Shown here: positions 16,916 to 25,250 of the stretch, in pieces
How the letters are laid out: every line of letters starts with the position of its first letter
Position numbering within the stretch: position 1 is the stretch's first letter
Source of the DNA: Mycolicibacterium hassiacum DSM 44199
Lineage (GTDB): Bacteria; Actinomycetota; Actinomycetes; Mycobacteriales; Mycobacteriaceae
Direction of reading: 5' to 3'
Assembly: GCF_900603025.1 (NCBI RefSeq)
Contig: NZ_LR026975.1
Location: 2,914,001 to 2,978,000 of the forward strand
Length of the DNA stretch: 64,000 nucleotides
The notes under the pieces: model-generated
Told to the model about the DNA's origin: nothing
Seen by the model: the letters and a program-made list of their open reading frames with translations, nothing else
The model's database searches: none
Position numbers and translations under genes: made by a program

Positions 16916-17547
16916 TCGCCGAGGACTCGGCCCTGCTGCGGGCGGGCCTGGAACGGATCCTGGCCGACGCCGGCCACCAGGTGGTCGCGGCGGTGTCGGA
17001 CGCCACCGATCTGTTGCGGCTGGTCAACGACGAGCATCCGGACCTGGTGATCGTCGACGTGCGGATGCCGCCGACGTTCACCGACGAGGGCATCCGCGCG
17101 GCCGCGCTGCTGCGCAGCCAGAACCCCGATTCCCCGGTGCTGGTGCTGTCGCACTACGTCGAGGAACGCTATGCGGCCGATCTGATCGCTTCGGACACAA
17201 AGGGTTTCGGCTATCTGCTCAAGGACCGGGTGGCAGATGTCCCGGCGTTCCTGGACGCGGTGCAGACCGTCGGCTCCGGCGGAACGGCACTGGATCCCGA
17301 GGTGGTGTCGCAGATCCTGATCCGCTCCCGGCGCCGCAGCGCGCTCGACCAGCTCACCCAGCGCGAACGCGAGGTGCTGCAACTGATGGCCGAGGGCAAG
17401 ACCAATTCGGCGATCGCGCAGTGCCTGCACATCTCGGTCGGATCGGCCGAGAAACACATCGCCTCGATCTTCACGAAACTGGAGCTCGCCCCCGACGAGA
17501 GCGAGAACCGCCGTGTGCTGGCGGTGCTGCGCTACCTCGAGTCCTGA
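16903..17547 (+). CDS. NarL/FixJ-family response regulator
   Basis: A 214-residue regulator. The receiver domain has acidic residues ED at positions 7-8, phospho-acceptor D in LVIVDVRMPP (about 51) and Lys in YLLKDRV (about 107). The C-terminal LuxR-type helix-turn-helix (LTQREREVLQLMAEGKTNSA, then SVGSAEKHIASIFTKL) binds DNA. The start ATG lies inside the kinase 3' end, indicating translational coupling. It likely controls its own operon; the palindrome at 15535 is a candidate site. Confidence 0.93.
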   Translation: MRIVIAEDSALLRAGLERILADAGHQVVAAVSDATDLLRLVNDEHPDLVIVDVRMPPTFTDEGIRAAALLRSQNPDSPVLVLSHYVEERYAADLIASDTKGFGYLLKDRVADVPAFLDAVQTVGSGGTALDPEVVSQILIRSRRRSALDQLTQREREVLQLMAEGKTNSAIAQCLHISVGSAEKHIASIFTKLELAPDESENRRVLAVLRYLES

Positions 17548-17565
17548 CCGCGAAGGGTTTCCACC

Positions 17566-18465
17566 ATGACCACACTGACCACACCACCGCCGGTCCCGTC
17601 CGCCCCGCCTCCGGTCGGCCCGGCGCCGGCGCTCACCACGACACAACGCACCGCGCTGCGGGTGACGATCATCGCGCTGGCAGCCGTCGTCGTCACGGCG
17701 GTGGTGGCTGCGCTGGCGGCGCTGGCCGTCACCATCAGCAACTTCCGGGTCGTCACCGATTCCGAGGCGCTGCCGCCGACGATCCGCTCCCTGGTCATCG
17801 ACACCGGCGCGGTCCCGGCGGCGGTGCGCATCGTCACCGACCCCCGGGCGCGCGAGCCACGCGTCGACCTGCGCATGGTCAACTCGACCCGGGCGGGCTC
17901 GGATCCGTTGACGCTCAACACCGATCGCGCCGAAGCGCGCATCGCCATCGACGACGAGCCGACCCCGTTCCTGCGGTTCAGCCGCGCCGGTGAGATCACC
18001 GTGACGCTGCCGGAGCAGGTGGCGGCCCGGCTGTCGGTCACCACCCGCCAGCAGACCGGGATGGTCAAGACCGAGGCCCGACTCGACGAGTTGATCGCCC
18101 GCGTCGACGACGGCGCGGTGCTGCTCGGCGGGTCGGCCCGCCGGGTGGAGATCGACAACGTCAACGGCGAGGTCCGCACGGATGACTCGATCGCGGTGTC
18201 CGAGGAGTTCTCGGCCCACACCGTGAACGCCGACATCCAGGTCACCTTCGATTCGGCCCCGCCCTCCGCCGTCGACGTCAGCAGCCGACGCGGCGATGTG
18301 GTCGTGACGGTGCCCGGCCCGGGACCGTTCCTCGTCAACGCCGACACCGGTAACACCGACGGCTCCACCGTGGTGCGCGTGCCCCGCACGTCCGACCGCG
18401 GCGAGGCGGTGTCGGTGATCAACGCCCGCACCGACAACGGCGACGTGGTGATCGACGGACGCTGA
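17566..18465 (+). CDS. Membrane-anchored DUF4097-like beta-strand repeat protein
   Basis: A 299-residue protein with a proline-rich cytoplasmic N-terminus, one transmembrane helix at about residues 28-55 (LRVTIIALAAVVVTAVVAAL), and an extracytoplasmic region of repeated short beta strands (VEIDNVNGEVRTDDSIAV; VDVSSRRGDVVVTVPGPG; VSVINARTDNGDVVIDGR). The D/N-G-D-V pattern resembles DUF4097/DUF4098 adhesin-like helices. It starts 18 bases after the response regulator stop. In Gram-positive bacteria DUF4097 proteins accompany Lia/Psp-type stress modules, so a surface stress-sensing or scaffolding role is plausible but not proven. Confidence 0.78.
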   Translation: MTTLTTPPPVPSAPPPVGPAPALTTTQRTALRVTIIALAAVVVTAVVAALAALAVTISNFRVVTDSEALPPTIRSLVIDTGAVPAAVRIVTDPRAREPRVDLRMVNSTRAGSDPLTLNTDRAEARIAIDDEPTPFLRFSRAGEITVTLPEQVAARLSVTTRQQTGMVKTEARLDELIARVDDGAVLLGGSARRVEIDNVNGEVRTDDSIAVSEEFSAHTVNADIQVTFDSAPPSAVDVSSRRGDVVVTVPGPGPFLVNADTGNTDGSTVVRVPRTSDRGEAVSVINARTDNGDVVIDGR

Positions 18466-18474
18466 CCGCCCGCC

Positions 18475-19491
18475 TCAGGCCAGCCCCGAGAGGATCGCGG
18501 CGACCGAACCCGTTCTGGCCCGGCGGAATCCGGTGCCGGCCCACAGGTTGACCGCCTGTGGATCACCGGCCCGGACCGCGGCCGCCCGTACCGGGGCGGT
18601 CAGATGGTGCACCTCGGGATAAGCCAGCGGCGCCCGGGGCTCGTGGTCGTCGATGAACCGGTTGCGCAGACCGCGGGCGTAGCGACCGGAAAACGCTTTG
18701 GTCACCGCGGTTTCGGTGAACTCGTCGCTGCGCAGCGCGGCGCGGTGCACCGGGTTGGTCCCGGCCTCGTCGGCCAGCAGGAACGCCGTCCCCAGCTGGG
18801 CGGCCACCGCGCCGGCGGTGCGCACCCGGGCGATATCGTCAGCGGTCATCAACCCGCCCGCGGCGATGACCGGAAGGTCGGTGACGGCTCGCACGGCCGA
18901 AAGGGTTTCGGCCAGCGAGAGACTCGCCGGTGACGCCGCCGGGTCGAAGGTACCGCGATGCCCGCCAGCCGACGGTCCCTGCACCACGAGGGCGTCCATT
19001 CCCCGCTCGGCGGCGAGCCGGGCCTCGGCGGCGGTGGTCACCGTCGCGACCAGGGTGATGCCGGCGGCGCGCAGCCGGCGACAGTCGCGCTCCCCGGGCA
19101 GCCCGAAGGTGAACGAGGCCACCTCCGGCCGCAGATCGGTCAGCACGTCGAGTTTGGCGGCCCAGTCGTCATCGTCGTAGCGCGGCTCACCGGGTTCGAC
19201 GCCGTAGCGCTCGGCGAGCGGCCGCAGCGTCGCGGCGTACCGGGCGAGCGCCTCCGGGGTGCCCGCCGACGGTTGCGGTACGAACACGTTGGCGCCGACC
19301 GGGCCGGTAGTGAGGGCGCGGGCGGCGCGGATCCGCTCGGCGAACACCGGCGCCGACAAGTAGCCGCCCGCCAGGAAACCCAGCGCCCCGGCCGCTCCGG
19401 CGGCGGCCACCAGTTCCGGGGTGGACGGCCCGCCGGCCATCGGGGCGACGATGACCGGAACCGCCAGGTCACGAATGTCGAACGCGATCAG
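18475..19491 (-). CDS. Nitronate monooxygenase-like (2-nitropropane dioxygenase family) FMN enzyme
   Basis: A 338-residue TIM-barrel FMN enzyme. FMN-binding features are visible: VAPMAGGPSTPELVAAAGAAGALGF at the N-terminus (APMAGG motif), the strand DALVVQGPSAGGHRGTF, the phosphate-binding region PVIAAGGLMTADDIA, and AAQLGTAFLLADEAG. The family oxidises alkyl nitronates, though many mycobacterial members have unknown substrates. No ATG, GTG or TTG exists in frame before the conserved start. A CTG at 19491 overlapping the upstream stop (CTGA) gives the family's normal N-terminus and is the proposed start, with ATT as alternative. It converges on the DUF4097 gene with a 9-base gap and is likely co-transcribed with the acetyltransferase. 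Confidence 0.85.
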   Translation of the reverse strand: MIAFDIRDLAVPVIVAPMAGGPSTPELVAAAGAAGALGFLAGGYLSAPVFAERIRAARALTTGPVGANVFVPQPSAGTPEALARYAATLRPLAERYGVEPGEPRYDDDDWAAKLDVLTDLRPEVASFTFGLPGERDCRRLRAAGITLVATVTTAAEARLAAERGMDALVVQGPSAGGHRGTFDPAASPASLSLAETLSAVRAVTDLPVIAAGGLMTADDIARVRTAGAVAAQLGTAFLLADEAGTNPVHRAALRSDEFTETAVTKAFSGRYARGLRNRFIDDHEPRAPLAYPEVHHLTAPVRAAAVRAGDPQAVNLWAGTGFRRARTGSVAAILSGLA

Positions 19492-20015
19492 CGCAGTGCC
19501 AGCCCGTAGAGCAGGCAGTCCTGCGGTTCCGGACCGAGGTTGGGCAGCACCAGACAGCGGGCCAACCGCCCCTCCAGCCGCAGCCCGCAGTGTTCCAGCA
19601 GCCGTGCCGAGGCGGTGTTGTCGACATGGCAGTACGCCGACACCCGATACACCGCCGGATCGCGACGCGCGGAGTCGAGCAGCAGCCGCACCGCCTCGGT
19701 CATGTAGCCCTGCCGCCACCAGGGCCGCCCCAGGTAGTAGCCGAATTCGATGTGGTGCGGCCGCGGCCGCCGCGACCCGATCACCCCGATCGGGCCGGTG
19801 CCCGGCAGATCGATCGCCCAGCTGGTCTCCCCGCCGCTGTTGAGCACCTCGCGGATCACCCGGCGGGTCTCCTCGACGTCGGGGTGGACTTGCCACACCA
19901 TGTAGCGCGCCACCTCCGGATCCGAGCAGGCCCGCTCGAACAGCGGGTCCGCGTCGTCGAGGGTGGGTGCCCGTAGCGTCACCCGCGGACCGGTCAGGGC
20001 CTCGACGGTCGTCAT
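19488..20015 (-). CDS. GNAT acetyltransferase (RimJ/RimL type)
   Basis: A 175-residue Acetyltransf_3 protein. The N-terminal GPRVTLRAPTLDDADPLFE is typical of RimJ/RimL relatives. The acetyl-CoA region reads FGYYLGRPWWRQGYMTEAVR, where the usual R/Q-G-x-G/A loop appears as RQGYM, followed by CHVDNTASARLLEHCGL. The substrate is unknown; relatives acetylate ribosomal protein N-termini or small molecules. The stop overlaps the downstream monooxygenase start. ATG 20015 is well placed. Confidence 0.87.
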   Translation of the reverse strand: MTTVEALTGPRVTLRAPTLDDADPLFERACSDPEVARYMVWQVHPDVEETRRVIREVLNSGGETSWAIDLPGTGPIGVIGSRRPRPHHIEFGYYLGRPWWRQGYMTEAVRLLLDSARRDPAVYRVSAYCHVDNTASARLLEHCGLRLEGRLARCLVLPNLGPEPQDCLLYGLALR

Positions 20016-20042
20016 AGCCCCATGGTGCCTGCCGACGCCGGC

Positions 20043-20519
20043 TCAGCCCACTGCGTGGCCGCGCCGGATCTCCTGGCGTCGGTACTCGTCGGCGAGCTCG
20101 CGCACGTGCTCGGGCAGCTGCCCGGACGCTACGTCGGCGAGGCTGGTCTGCTCCAGCACCGAGCGCATGCTGGCGCGCAGCGCCCGCCACACATCGGTCA
20201 GCGCCGCCGTCGGCCCGGAGTACGGCAGGTCACCCAGCCCGATATCGCGCACGCTGGCCAGCGGCCCGTCGATGCAGCGCAGCACATCGGCGATGCTGAT
20301 CTCGGTGGCCGGCCGGGCCAGCGCGTAACCGCCCTCTCGGCCGCGGTGGCTGCGCACCAGACGGTCGGTGCGCAGGTCGGACAGGATGTCGACGAGGAAC
20401 TGCGGCGGAATGCCCTGGGCCTTGGCCAGGTCGTCGGTCTTGACGACCGACCCCTCCGGCACGGTCGCCAACTGGACCATCGCGCGCACCGCGTACTCCG
20501 CTTTGGCCGACATCCGCAT
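20043..20519 (-). CDS. Rrf2-family transcriptional regulator (Rv1287-like)
   Basis: A 158-residue winged helix protein. The N-terminal [18 protein letters not shown] and the recognition region ([20 protein letters not shown], then [14 protein letters not shown]) are diagnostic of Rrf2. It has one cysteine (DVLRCIDG) rather than the three of IscR, so an Fe-S cluster of the IscR type is unlikely; this resembles CymR/Rrf2 members that control sulfur metabolism. In M. tuberculosis the homologue also sits beside cysD-cysN. Control of the cysD promoter, which holds AT-rich palindromes at 24602-24637, is a reasonable inference. Confidence 0.88.
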   Translation of the reverse strand: MRMSAKAEYAVRAMVQLATVPEGSVVKTDDLAKAQGIPPQFLVDILSDLRTDRLVRSHRGREGGYALARPATEISIADVLRCIDGPLASVRDIGLGDLPYSGPTAALTDVWRALRASMRSVLEQTSLADVASGQLPEHVRELADEYRRQEIRRGHAVG

Positions 20520-20591
20520 CAGGCCAGGTTAGCCGGGCCGTGATGCGAATTGGCGCACCGCCGGGCCCGGGAACGGCCTTAGGCTCGGTGC

Positions 20592-21101
20592 GTGCGAATC
20601 GTGATCGTGAGCGTAACCGCCGCGCTGCTGGTGATCATCGGCGTCGCTGTCGGCGTCGGCGTCGCGAGATGGACCAGCGACGACCGCAAGTCGGTCAGCT
20701 CGGCGGACTGTGAGACCGCAGATCGCGTGCTCGACGAGTACAAGGCCGTCGGCGCGAAGATGCCCACGCTGGTGGACGACAGCACCGCCCCGCCCGATCC
20801 CGGCGCCATCGACGCGGTCGAACGGGCGGCCAGCAACATCCGCGTCACCGCCTCGTCGTTCGCCGACTCGGAACTGCGGCAGTCGGCGCTCAAGATCGCC
20901 GCGGGACTGGACCGCACCGCCGACATGTGGCGCAACCCGTCGCCGCCGGGCAAGGTGCCGCACGTGAAGACCTCCCTCGACACCGCGCGCGGGGTGGCCG
21001 ACCTGCTCGAGGCGTGCCCCGAACTCAGCGACACACCGCCGGCGCCCGACCCGTTCCTGGAGATCCCGTCGGAGCTGCCGGGGCAGCCCGTCAGGCCGTG
21101 A
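20592..21101 (+). CDS. Hypothetical single-pass exported protein
   Basis: A 169-residue protein with one N-terminal hydrophobic helix (VIVSVTAALLVIIGVAVGVGVA), which could be an uncleaved signal anchor, followed by a helical extracytoplasmic domain with two cysteines (SADCETAD and LEACPEL) that could form a disulfide. The C-terminus is proline-rich. I do not recognise a family. Start GTG 20592 is divergent from the Rrf2 gene. Its 3' end overlaps cysQ by 11 bases, convergently. Confidence 0.7.
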   Translation: MRIVIVSVTAALLVIIGVAVGVGVARWTSDDRKSVSSADCETADRVLDEYKAVGAKMPTLVDDSTAPPDPGAIDAVERAASNIRVTASSFADSELRQSALKIAAGLDRTADMWRNPSPPGKVPHVKTSLDTARGVADLLEACPELSDTPPAPDPFLEIPSELPGQPVRP

Positions 21102-21819
21102 TCGCGAGCACCGACTCGGCCAGCTCCGGCCGGCACACCAGCAGATCGGGCAGCAGCGGGTCGCGGGCGTTGTAGCGCAGCGGCGACCCGTCGATACGCG
21201 AAGTGTGCAGCCCCGCGGCCCGCGCCACCGCGACCGGGGCCGCCGAATCCCACTCGTACTGCCCGCCGGCGTGCACGTAGACGTCGGCCCGGCCCTGCAC
21301 CACCGCGGCGACCTTGGCGCCGGCCGAGCCCATCTCGACCAGCACACCGCCCAGTGCGTCGCGCACGTCCAGCGCCAGCGCGGGTGGGCGGGTCCGTGAC
21401 ACCACGACGCGCGGCGGGCCGTCCGAGCCGCCGGGCGCGGCGACCGTCGGGGTCGCCAGCGTGACCCCCTGGGCGGGCAGCGCGACCGCACCGGCGACCA
21501 GCTCCCCGCGCTGCCACAGCGCGACATGCACCGCCCAGTCGTCGCGGCCGAGTTCGGAGAACTCCCGGGTGCCGTCGAGCGGGTCGACGATCCACACCCG
21601 CTCGGCCGCCAGCCGCCGGGGATCGTCGACGCCCTCCTCGGACAGCACCGCGTCATCCGGCCGCTCGGCCGCCAGCGCCGACATCAGGAAGTCGTGAGAA
21701 CGCTTGTCGCCGGCGGCTTTCCGCTCGGCCTCCGAGGCGCCGGCGAGTTCGTCCCGGACCGCGAGCAGCAGCCGTCCCGCCTCCGTCGCCAACCGGGCGG
21801 CGACCTCGTGATCGGTCAC
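21091..21819 (-). CDS. cysQ: CysQ-type 3'-phosphoadenosine 5'-phosphate phosphatase
   Basis: A 242-residue inositol-monophosphatase-fold protein. Metal-binding motifs are SEEG (about 60), WIVDPLDGTREF (about 77-88) and the C-terminal QYEWDSAAPVAVA. DPLDGT plus EWD is typical of the Li-sensitive phosphatase family, and this size and the neighbours point to CysQ, which removes PAP made when PAPS is used. The start overlaps the cysNC stop (ATGA), so it is the last gene of the cysD-cysNC-cysQ operon. A general inositol phosphatase is the alternative. Confidence 0.87.
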   Translation of the reverse strand: MTDHEVAARLATEAGRLLLAVRDELAGASEAERKAAGDKRSHDFLMSALAAERPDDAVLSEEGVDDPRRLAAERVWIVDPLDGTREFSELGRDDWAVHVALWQRGELVAGAVALPAQGVTLATPTVAAPGGSDGPPRVVVSRTRPPALALDVRDALGGVLVEMGSAGAKVAAVVQGRADVYVHAGGQYEWDSAAPVAVARAAGLHTSRIDGSPLRYNARDPLLPDLLVCRPELAESVLAITA

Positions 21820-23669
21820 TTCCGGCTGTCCAGCAGGGCGATCACCAACTCCGCCTGCTCTTCGAGCGTCTGGTCCGGGGTGAGCCGCAGATCGGGGTTC
21901 TTCGGCCGCTGGTACGGGCTGTCGATCCCGGTGAAGTGCGTGATCTCCCCGCGACGGGCTTTGGCGTACAGCCCCTTCGGGTCACGACGCTCGCAGTCCT
22001 CCAGCGGGCTGTCGCAGAACACCTCGAAGAAGTCGAGCCCGGCGTCGGTGGTCACCTGGCGGGCCAGCTGCCGGTGCTCACGCAGCGGGCTGATCGCCGG
22101 CACCAGCACCACCTGGCCCGCGTCGGCGAGGATCGCGGCGACATGGGCGAGCCGGCGCTGGTTCTCGGCCCGGTCGGCCATCGAGAAGCCGAGATCGGCG
22201 TTGAGTCCGTGGCGGAGGTTGTCACCGTCGAGAACGTATGCGGGGACGCCTCGTTCGAGGAGCTTGCGCTCGACGAGCATGGCCACCGACGACTTTCCGG
22301 AGCCGGACAGCCCGGTGAACCAGACGGTCCGTCCCCTGGTCAGCCGGTCCTCGGGCCTGGCCAGCGACGCGTGGCGCACGACGTTCGGGCTCGCGGTGCG
22401 CCCGGCCACATGCGGCAGGATCATGCCCGCCGCCACGGTGCCGTTGGTGTTCGGATCGATCAGGATGAACGAGCCGGTGGTGGTGTTGCGGCTGTACTCG
22501 TCGACCAGCAGCGGCATGTGTGTCCGCAGCGAGATCCGGCCCAGCTCATTGAGTTTGAGCGCGGTCGCGGACTTGTCGCGGTGCAGCGTGTTGACGTCGA
22601 GCCGGTAGTCGAGCTCGGTCACCCGGGCCCGGGTGGTGCGGGTGGTGTGCTTGATGATGTACTCACGGCCCGGTTCCAGCGCCGAGTCGTCGGCCATCCA
22701 GCACACGGTCGCGTCGAACTCCTGGGTGACCCGCGGCTGGTTGTTCGGCCGGGCGATCATGTCGCCGCGCGAGATGTCGAGATCATCGGCCAGGCTGATC
22801 GACACCGCCATCGGCGGGAACGCCTCCTCGACCGGCCCGCTGGGGCCCTCGATCGCGGTGATGCGGCTGCTCTTTCCGCTGGGCAGCACCACGATCTCGT
22901 CGCCCGGGCGCATCACCCCGCTGGCGACCGTGCCGGCGTAGCTGCGGTGGTCCTGATGCTCGCGGGTGTGCGGCCGGATCACGTACTGTACCGGGAACCG
23001 TACGTCGACCAGGTTGCGGTCACCGGCGATGTAGACGTCCTCGAGGTGCGACAGCAGCGAAGGACCGTCGTACCAGGGCGCGTTCGGCGACTTGGTGACG
23101 ACGTTGTCGCCGTGCAGCGCCGAGATCGGGATCGTGGTGACGTCGTGGATGTCGAGGCGGGCGGCGAACTCGTGGAAGTCGTCGCGGATCTTCTCGAACT
23201 TGTCCTGATCCCAGTCGATCAGGTCCATCTTGTTGACCGCCAGCACGATGTGGCGGATGCCCAGCAGCGACGCCAGGAACGCGTGCCGGCGCGACTGCTC
23301 GAGCACGCCGTGGCGCGCGTCGACCAGCACGATGACCAGGTGTGCGGTCGAGGCGCCGGTGACCATGTTGCGGGTGTACTGAATGTGGCCCGGCGTGTCG
23401 GCGATGATGAATTTCCGCTTGGCCGTGGCGAAGTAGCGGTAGGCGACGTCGATGGTGATGCCCTGCTCGCGTTCGGCGCGCAGCCCGTCGGTCACCAGGG
23501 CCAGGTCGGTGTAGTCGTGTCCGCGTTCGCGGGAGGTGCGCTCGACCGCCGCGAGCTGATCCTCCATGACGGCCTTGGAGTCGTACAGCAGCCGCCCGAT
23601 CAGGGTGGACTTGCCGTCGTCGACCGATCCGGCGGTCGCGATGCGCAGCAGCGTGCTCGACCGTGTCAT
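21816..23669 (-). CDS. cysNC: Bifunctional sulfate adenylyltransferase subunit 1 / adenylylsulfate kinase
   Basis: 617 residues. The N-terminal EF-Tu-like GTPase (CysN) shows G1 GSVDDGKST (14-22), G3 DTPGH and G4 NKMD, then beta-barrel domains. The C-terminal APS kinase (CysC) starts near residue 425 with its own P-loop GLSGSGKSS and the segment DGDNLRHGLNADLGFS. CysN uses GTP hydrolysis to drive CysD; CysC phosphorylates APS to PAPS. The fused form is usual in mycobacteria. The start is ATG 23669 overlapping the cysD stop; in-frame sequence further upstream is antisense-type and not part of the gene. Confidence 0.96.
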   Translation of the reverse strand: MTRSSTLLRIATAGSVDDGKSTLIGRLLYDSKAVMEDQLAAVERTSRERGHDYTDLALVTDGLRAEREQGITIDVAYRYFATAKRKFIIADTPGHIQYTRNMVTGASTAHLVIVLVDARHGVLEQSRRHAFLASLLGIRHIVLAVNKMDLIDWDQDKFEKIRDDFHEFAARLDIHDVTTIPISALHGDNVVTKSPNAPWYDGPSLLSHLEDVYIAGDRNLVDVRFPVQYVIRPHTREHQDHRSYAGTVASGVMRPGDEIVVLPSGKSSRITAIEGPSGPVEEAFPPMAVSISLADDLDISRGDMIARPNNQPRVTQEFDATVCWMADDSALEPGREYIIKHTTRTTRARVTELDYRLDVNTLHRDKSATALKLNELGRISLRTHMPLLVDEYSRNTTTGSFILIDPNTNGTVAAGMILPHVAGRTASPNVVRHASLARPEDRLTRGRTVWFTGLSGSGKSSVAMLVERKLLERGVPAYVLDGDNLRHGLNADLGFSMADRAENQRRLAHVAAILADAGQVVLVPAISPLREHRQLARQVTTDAGLDFFEVFCDSPLEDCERRDPKGLYAKARRGEITHFTGIDSPYQRPKNPDLRLTPDQTLEEQAELVIALLDSRK

Positions 23670-24592
23670 CAGAAGTACCCCTCCCGCTTGCGGTCCTCCA
23701 TACCGGCTTCGGAGATGCGGTCGTCGGCGCGGGTGGCGCCCCGTTCGGTCAGCCGCGAGACCGCGGTCTCGGCGATCACCTCGTCGACGGTGCTCGCCGT
23801 GGACTCCACGCAGCCGGTGCAAGTGACGTCGCCGACGGTGCGGAAGCGCACGCTCTTCTCGACGACGGTCTCGTCCTCGCGCGGCTGCATGTACTTGTGC
23901 ACGGCCAGCAACATGCCGTCGCGTTCGAACACCTTGCGCCGGTGCGCGAAGTAGATCGACGGAAGCTTGATGTTCTCCGCGCCGATGTAGGACCACACGT
24001 CGTACTCGGTCCAGTTCGACAGCGGGAACACCCGGATGTGCTCACCCTTGCGGTGCCGGCCGTTGTAGAGGTTCCATAGCTCCGGCCGCTGGTTCTTCGG
24101 GTCCCACTGGCCGAACTCGTCGCGGAAGCTGAACACCCGCTCCTTGGCGCGGGCCTTCTCCTCGTCGCGGCGGGCCCCGCCGAACGCGGCGTCGAACTTG
24201 TTCTCCCGGATCGCCCGCAGCAGGGTGACGGTCTGGATCGGGTTGCGCGACGGGTAGCTGTCGGCGACCCGGCCCGCGTCGATGTCGTCCTGCACCCGGG
24301 CCACGATCAGCCGGAGGTTGTACTCGTCGACCAGCTCGTCGCGGGTCTGCAGGACCTCCTCGAAGTTGTGCCCGGTGTCGACATGCATCACCGGGAACGG
24401 CAGCCGGCCGGGACGGAACGCCTTCAGCGCCAGGTGCAGCATCACGATCGAGTCCTTGCCGCCGGAGAACAGCAGCACCGGCCGCTCGAACTCCGCGGCC
24501 ACCTCGCGGATGATGTGGATCGCCTCGGCCTCCAGCGAGCGCAGATGGCTCAGCTCGTAGCGGCCGGCGTTCTGTTGCTCGACGGCTGTCAT
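23669..24592 (-). CDS. cysD: Sulfate adenylyltransferase subunit 2 (ATP sulfurylase)
   Basis: A 307-residue PP-loop enzyme of the PAPS reductase/ATP sulfurylase family. SGGKDS at residues 43-48 binds ATP, and GGARRDEEKARAKER and the C-terminal DDRISEAGMEDRKREGYF are CysD signatures. It forms a complex with CysN to make APS from sulfate and ATP. It is the first gene of the operon, with a GAGGA ribosome site and an unusually AT-rich upstream region. M. tuberculosis has the carbonic anhydrase Rv1284 just upstream; here that place holds a DUF732 gene reading away. Confidence 0.96.
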   Translation of the reverse strand: MTAVEQQNAGRYELSHLRSLEAEAIHIIREVAAEFERPVLLFSGGKDSIVMLHLALKAFRPGRLPFPVMHVDTGHNFEEVLQTRDELVDEYNLRLIVARVQDDIDAGRVADSYPSRNPIQTVTLLRAIRENKFDAAFGGARRDEEKARAKERVFSFRDEFGQWDPKNQRPELWNLYNGRHRKGEHIRVFPLSNWTEYDVWSYIGAENIKLPSIYFAHRRKVFERDGMLLAVHKYMQPREDETVVEKSVRFRTVGDVTCTGCVESTASTVDEVIAETAVSRLTERGATRADDRISEAGMEDRKREGYF

Positions 24593-24601
24593 CTATTCCT
24601 C

Positions 24602-24637
24602 GTAAAGTTGGCTGAATTTACCAGAATAATGGTTATT
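24602..24637. promoter_or_regulatory. AT-rich palindromes in the cysD promoter region
   Basis: Two inverted repeats lie within 50 bases upstream of cysD: GTAAA...TTTAC (24602-24606 with 24617-24621) and AATAA-TGG-TTATT (24625-24637). AT content is far above the surroundings. They probably include the -10 region and a repressor site; an Rrf2-type regulator is encoded beside the operon. The link between regulator and site is inferred. Confidence 0.5.
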
Positions 24638-24797
24638 ACCGGGTATTAGACCGCGCGGTGACCTGCGCTGTCAATCGGGGCAGTCCGACGGCGCTCACCC
24701 GCGGGGAATGCAATCGTGACCTGACCGCGACCGAACACCCCTACAGTGGGACGCACGCAGCCCGTCGAATCCGCCGGGCGTACCGAAAGCGAGAACC

Positions 24798-25130
24798 GTG
24801 ATCCGCTCCCCTATGGGCCGTTCGTTCCTGCGCAGCGCCGTGCTGGCGACCGGCACCGCCGTGACGCTGGCCGTCGCGCCGCTGCCCGCCGCGGGTGCCC
24901 AGCCCACCCCCGAGTTCTGCGTGGCGATGCAGGGCGCCGGGTTCGACACCGACTGCACCACCCTGATCGGACTGGGCAAGCAGGTGTGCACGGCCTACGA
25001 TCGCGGCGCGAGCTGGGCATCGGTGGCCGACGCGCTCGACGCGCGCACCGGTGACGAGACGCTGTCGAACTTCGTGATCGCGGGCGCGCCGATGTACCTG
25101 TGCCCGCAGCACGCCGACAAGAACCCCTGA
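24798..25130 (+). CDS. DUF732 secreted protein
   Basis: A 110-residue exported protein. The signal peptide (FLRSAVLATGTAVTLAVAPL) is cleaved probably after AGA in PAAGAQPTPE. The mature part has the DUF732 pattern: a helix, then GKQVCTAYDRGASWASVADAL, and a final YLCPQH, with four cysteines that could make two disulfides. DUF732 proteins are small mycobacterial secreted proteins of mostly unknown role. Start GTG 24798; ATG 24813 is an alternative. It is divergent from cysD. Confidence 0.8.
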   Translation: MIRSPMGRSFLRSAVLATGTAVTLAVAPLPAAGAQPTPEFCVAMQGAGFDTDCTTLIGLGKQVCTAYDRGASWASVADALDARTGDETLSNFVIAGAPMYLCPQHADKNP

Positions 25131-25177
25131 CCCGGGACGACATCACCACGTCGCCGACATGGTGCACGGCGTGAACC

Positions 25178-25243
25178 CCCGCCGAAACCACGCTTGTTGA
25201 CGGATTTTTCGCGATTCTCGTCATCAAGCGTAGTTTCGGCGGG
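25178..25243. repeat. Dispersed palindromic repeat, copy 1
   Basis: Two 25-base arms (25178-25202 and 25219-25243) are inverted repeats with 23 of 25 positions paired, separated by a 16-base spacer. The core arm is CGTCATCAAGCGTAGTTTCG. A second copy with the same arm sequence and spacer length lies at 61961-62020. This copy sits between two convergent genes, where it could also end transcription from both sides. Confidence 0.85.
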
Positions 25244-25250
25244 TCTGTGG

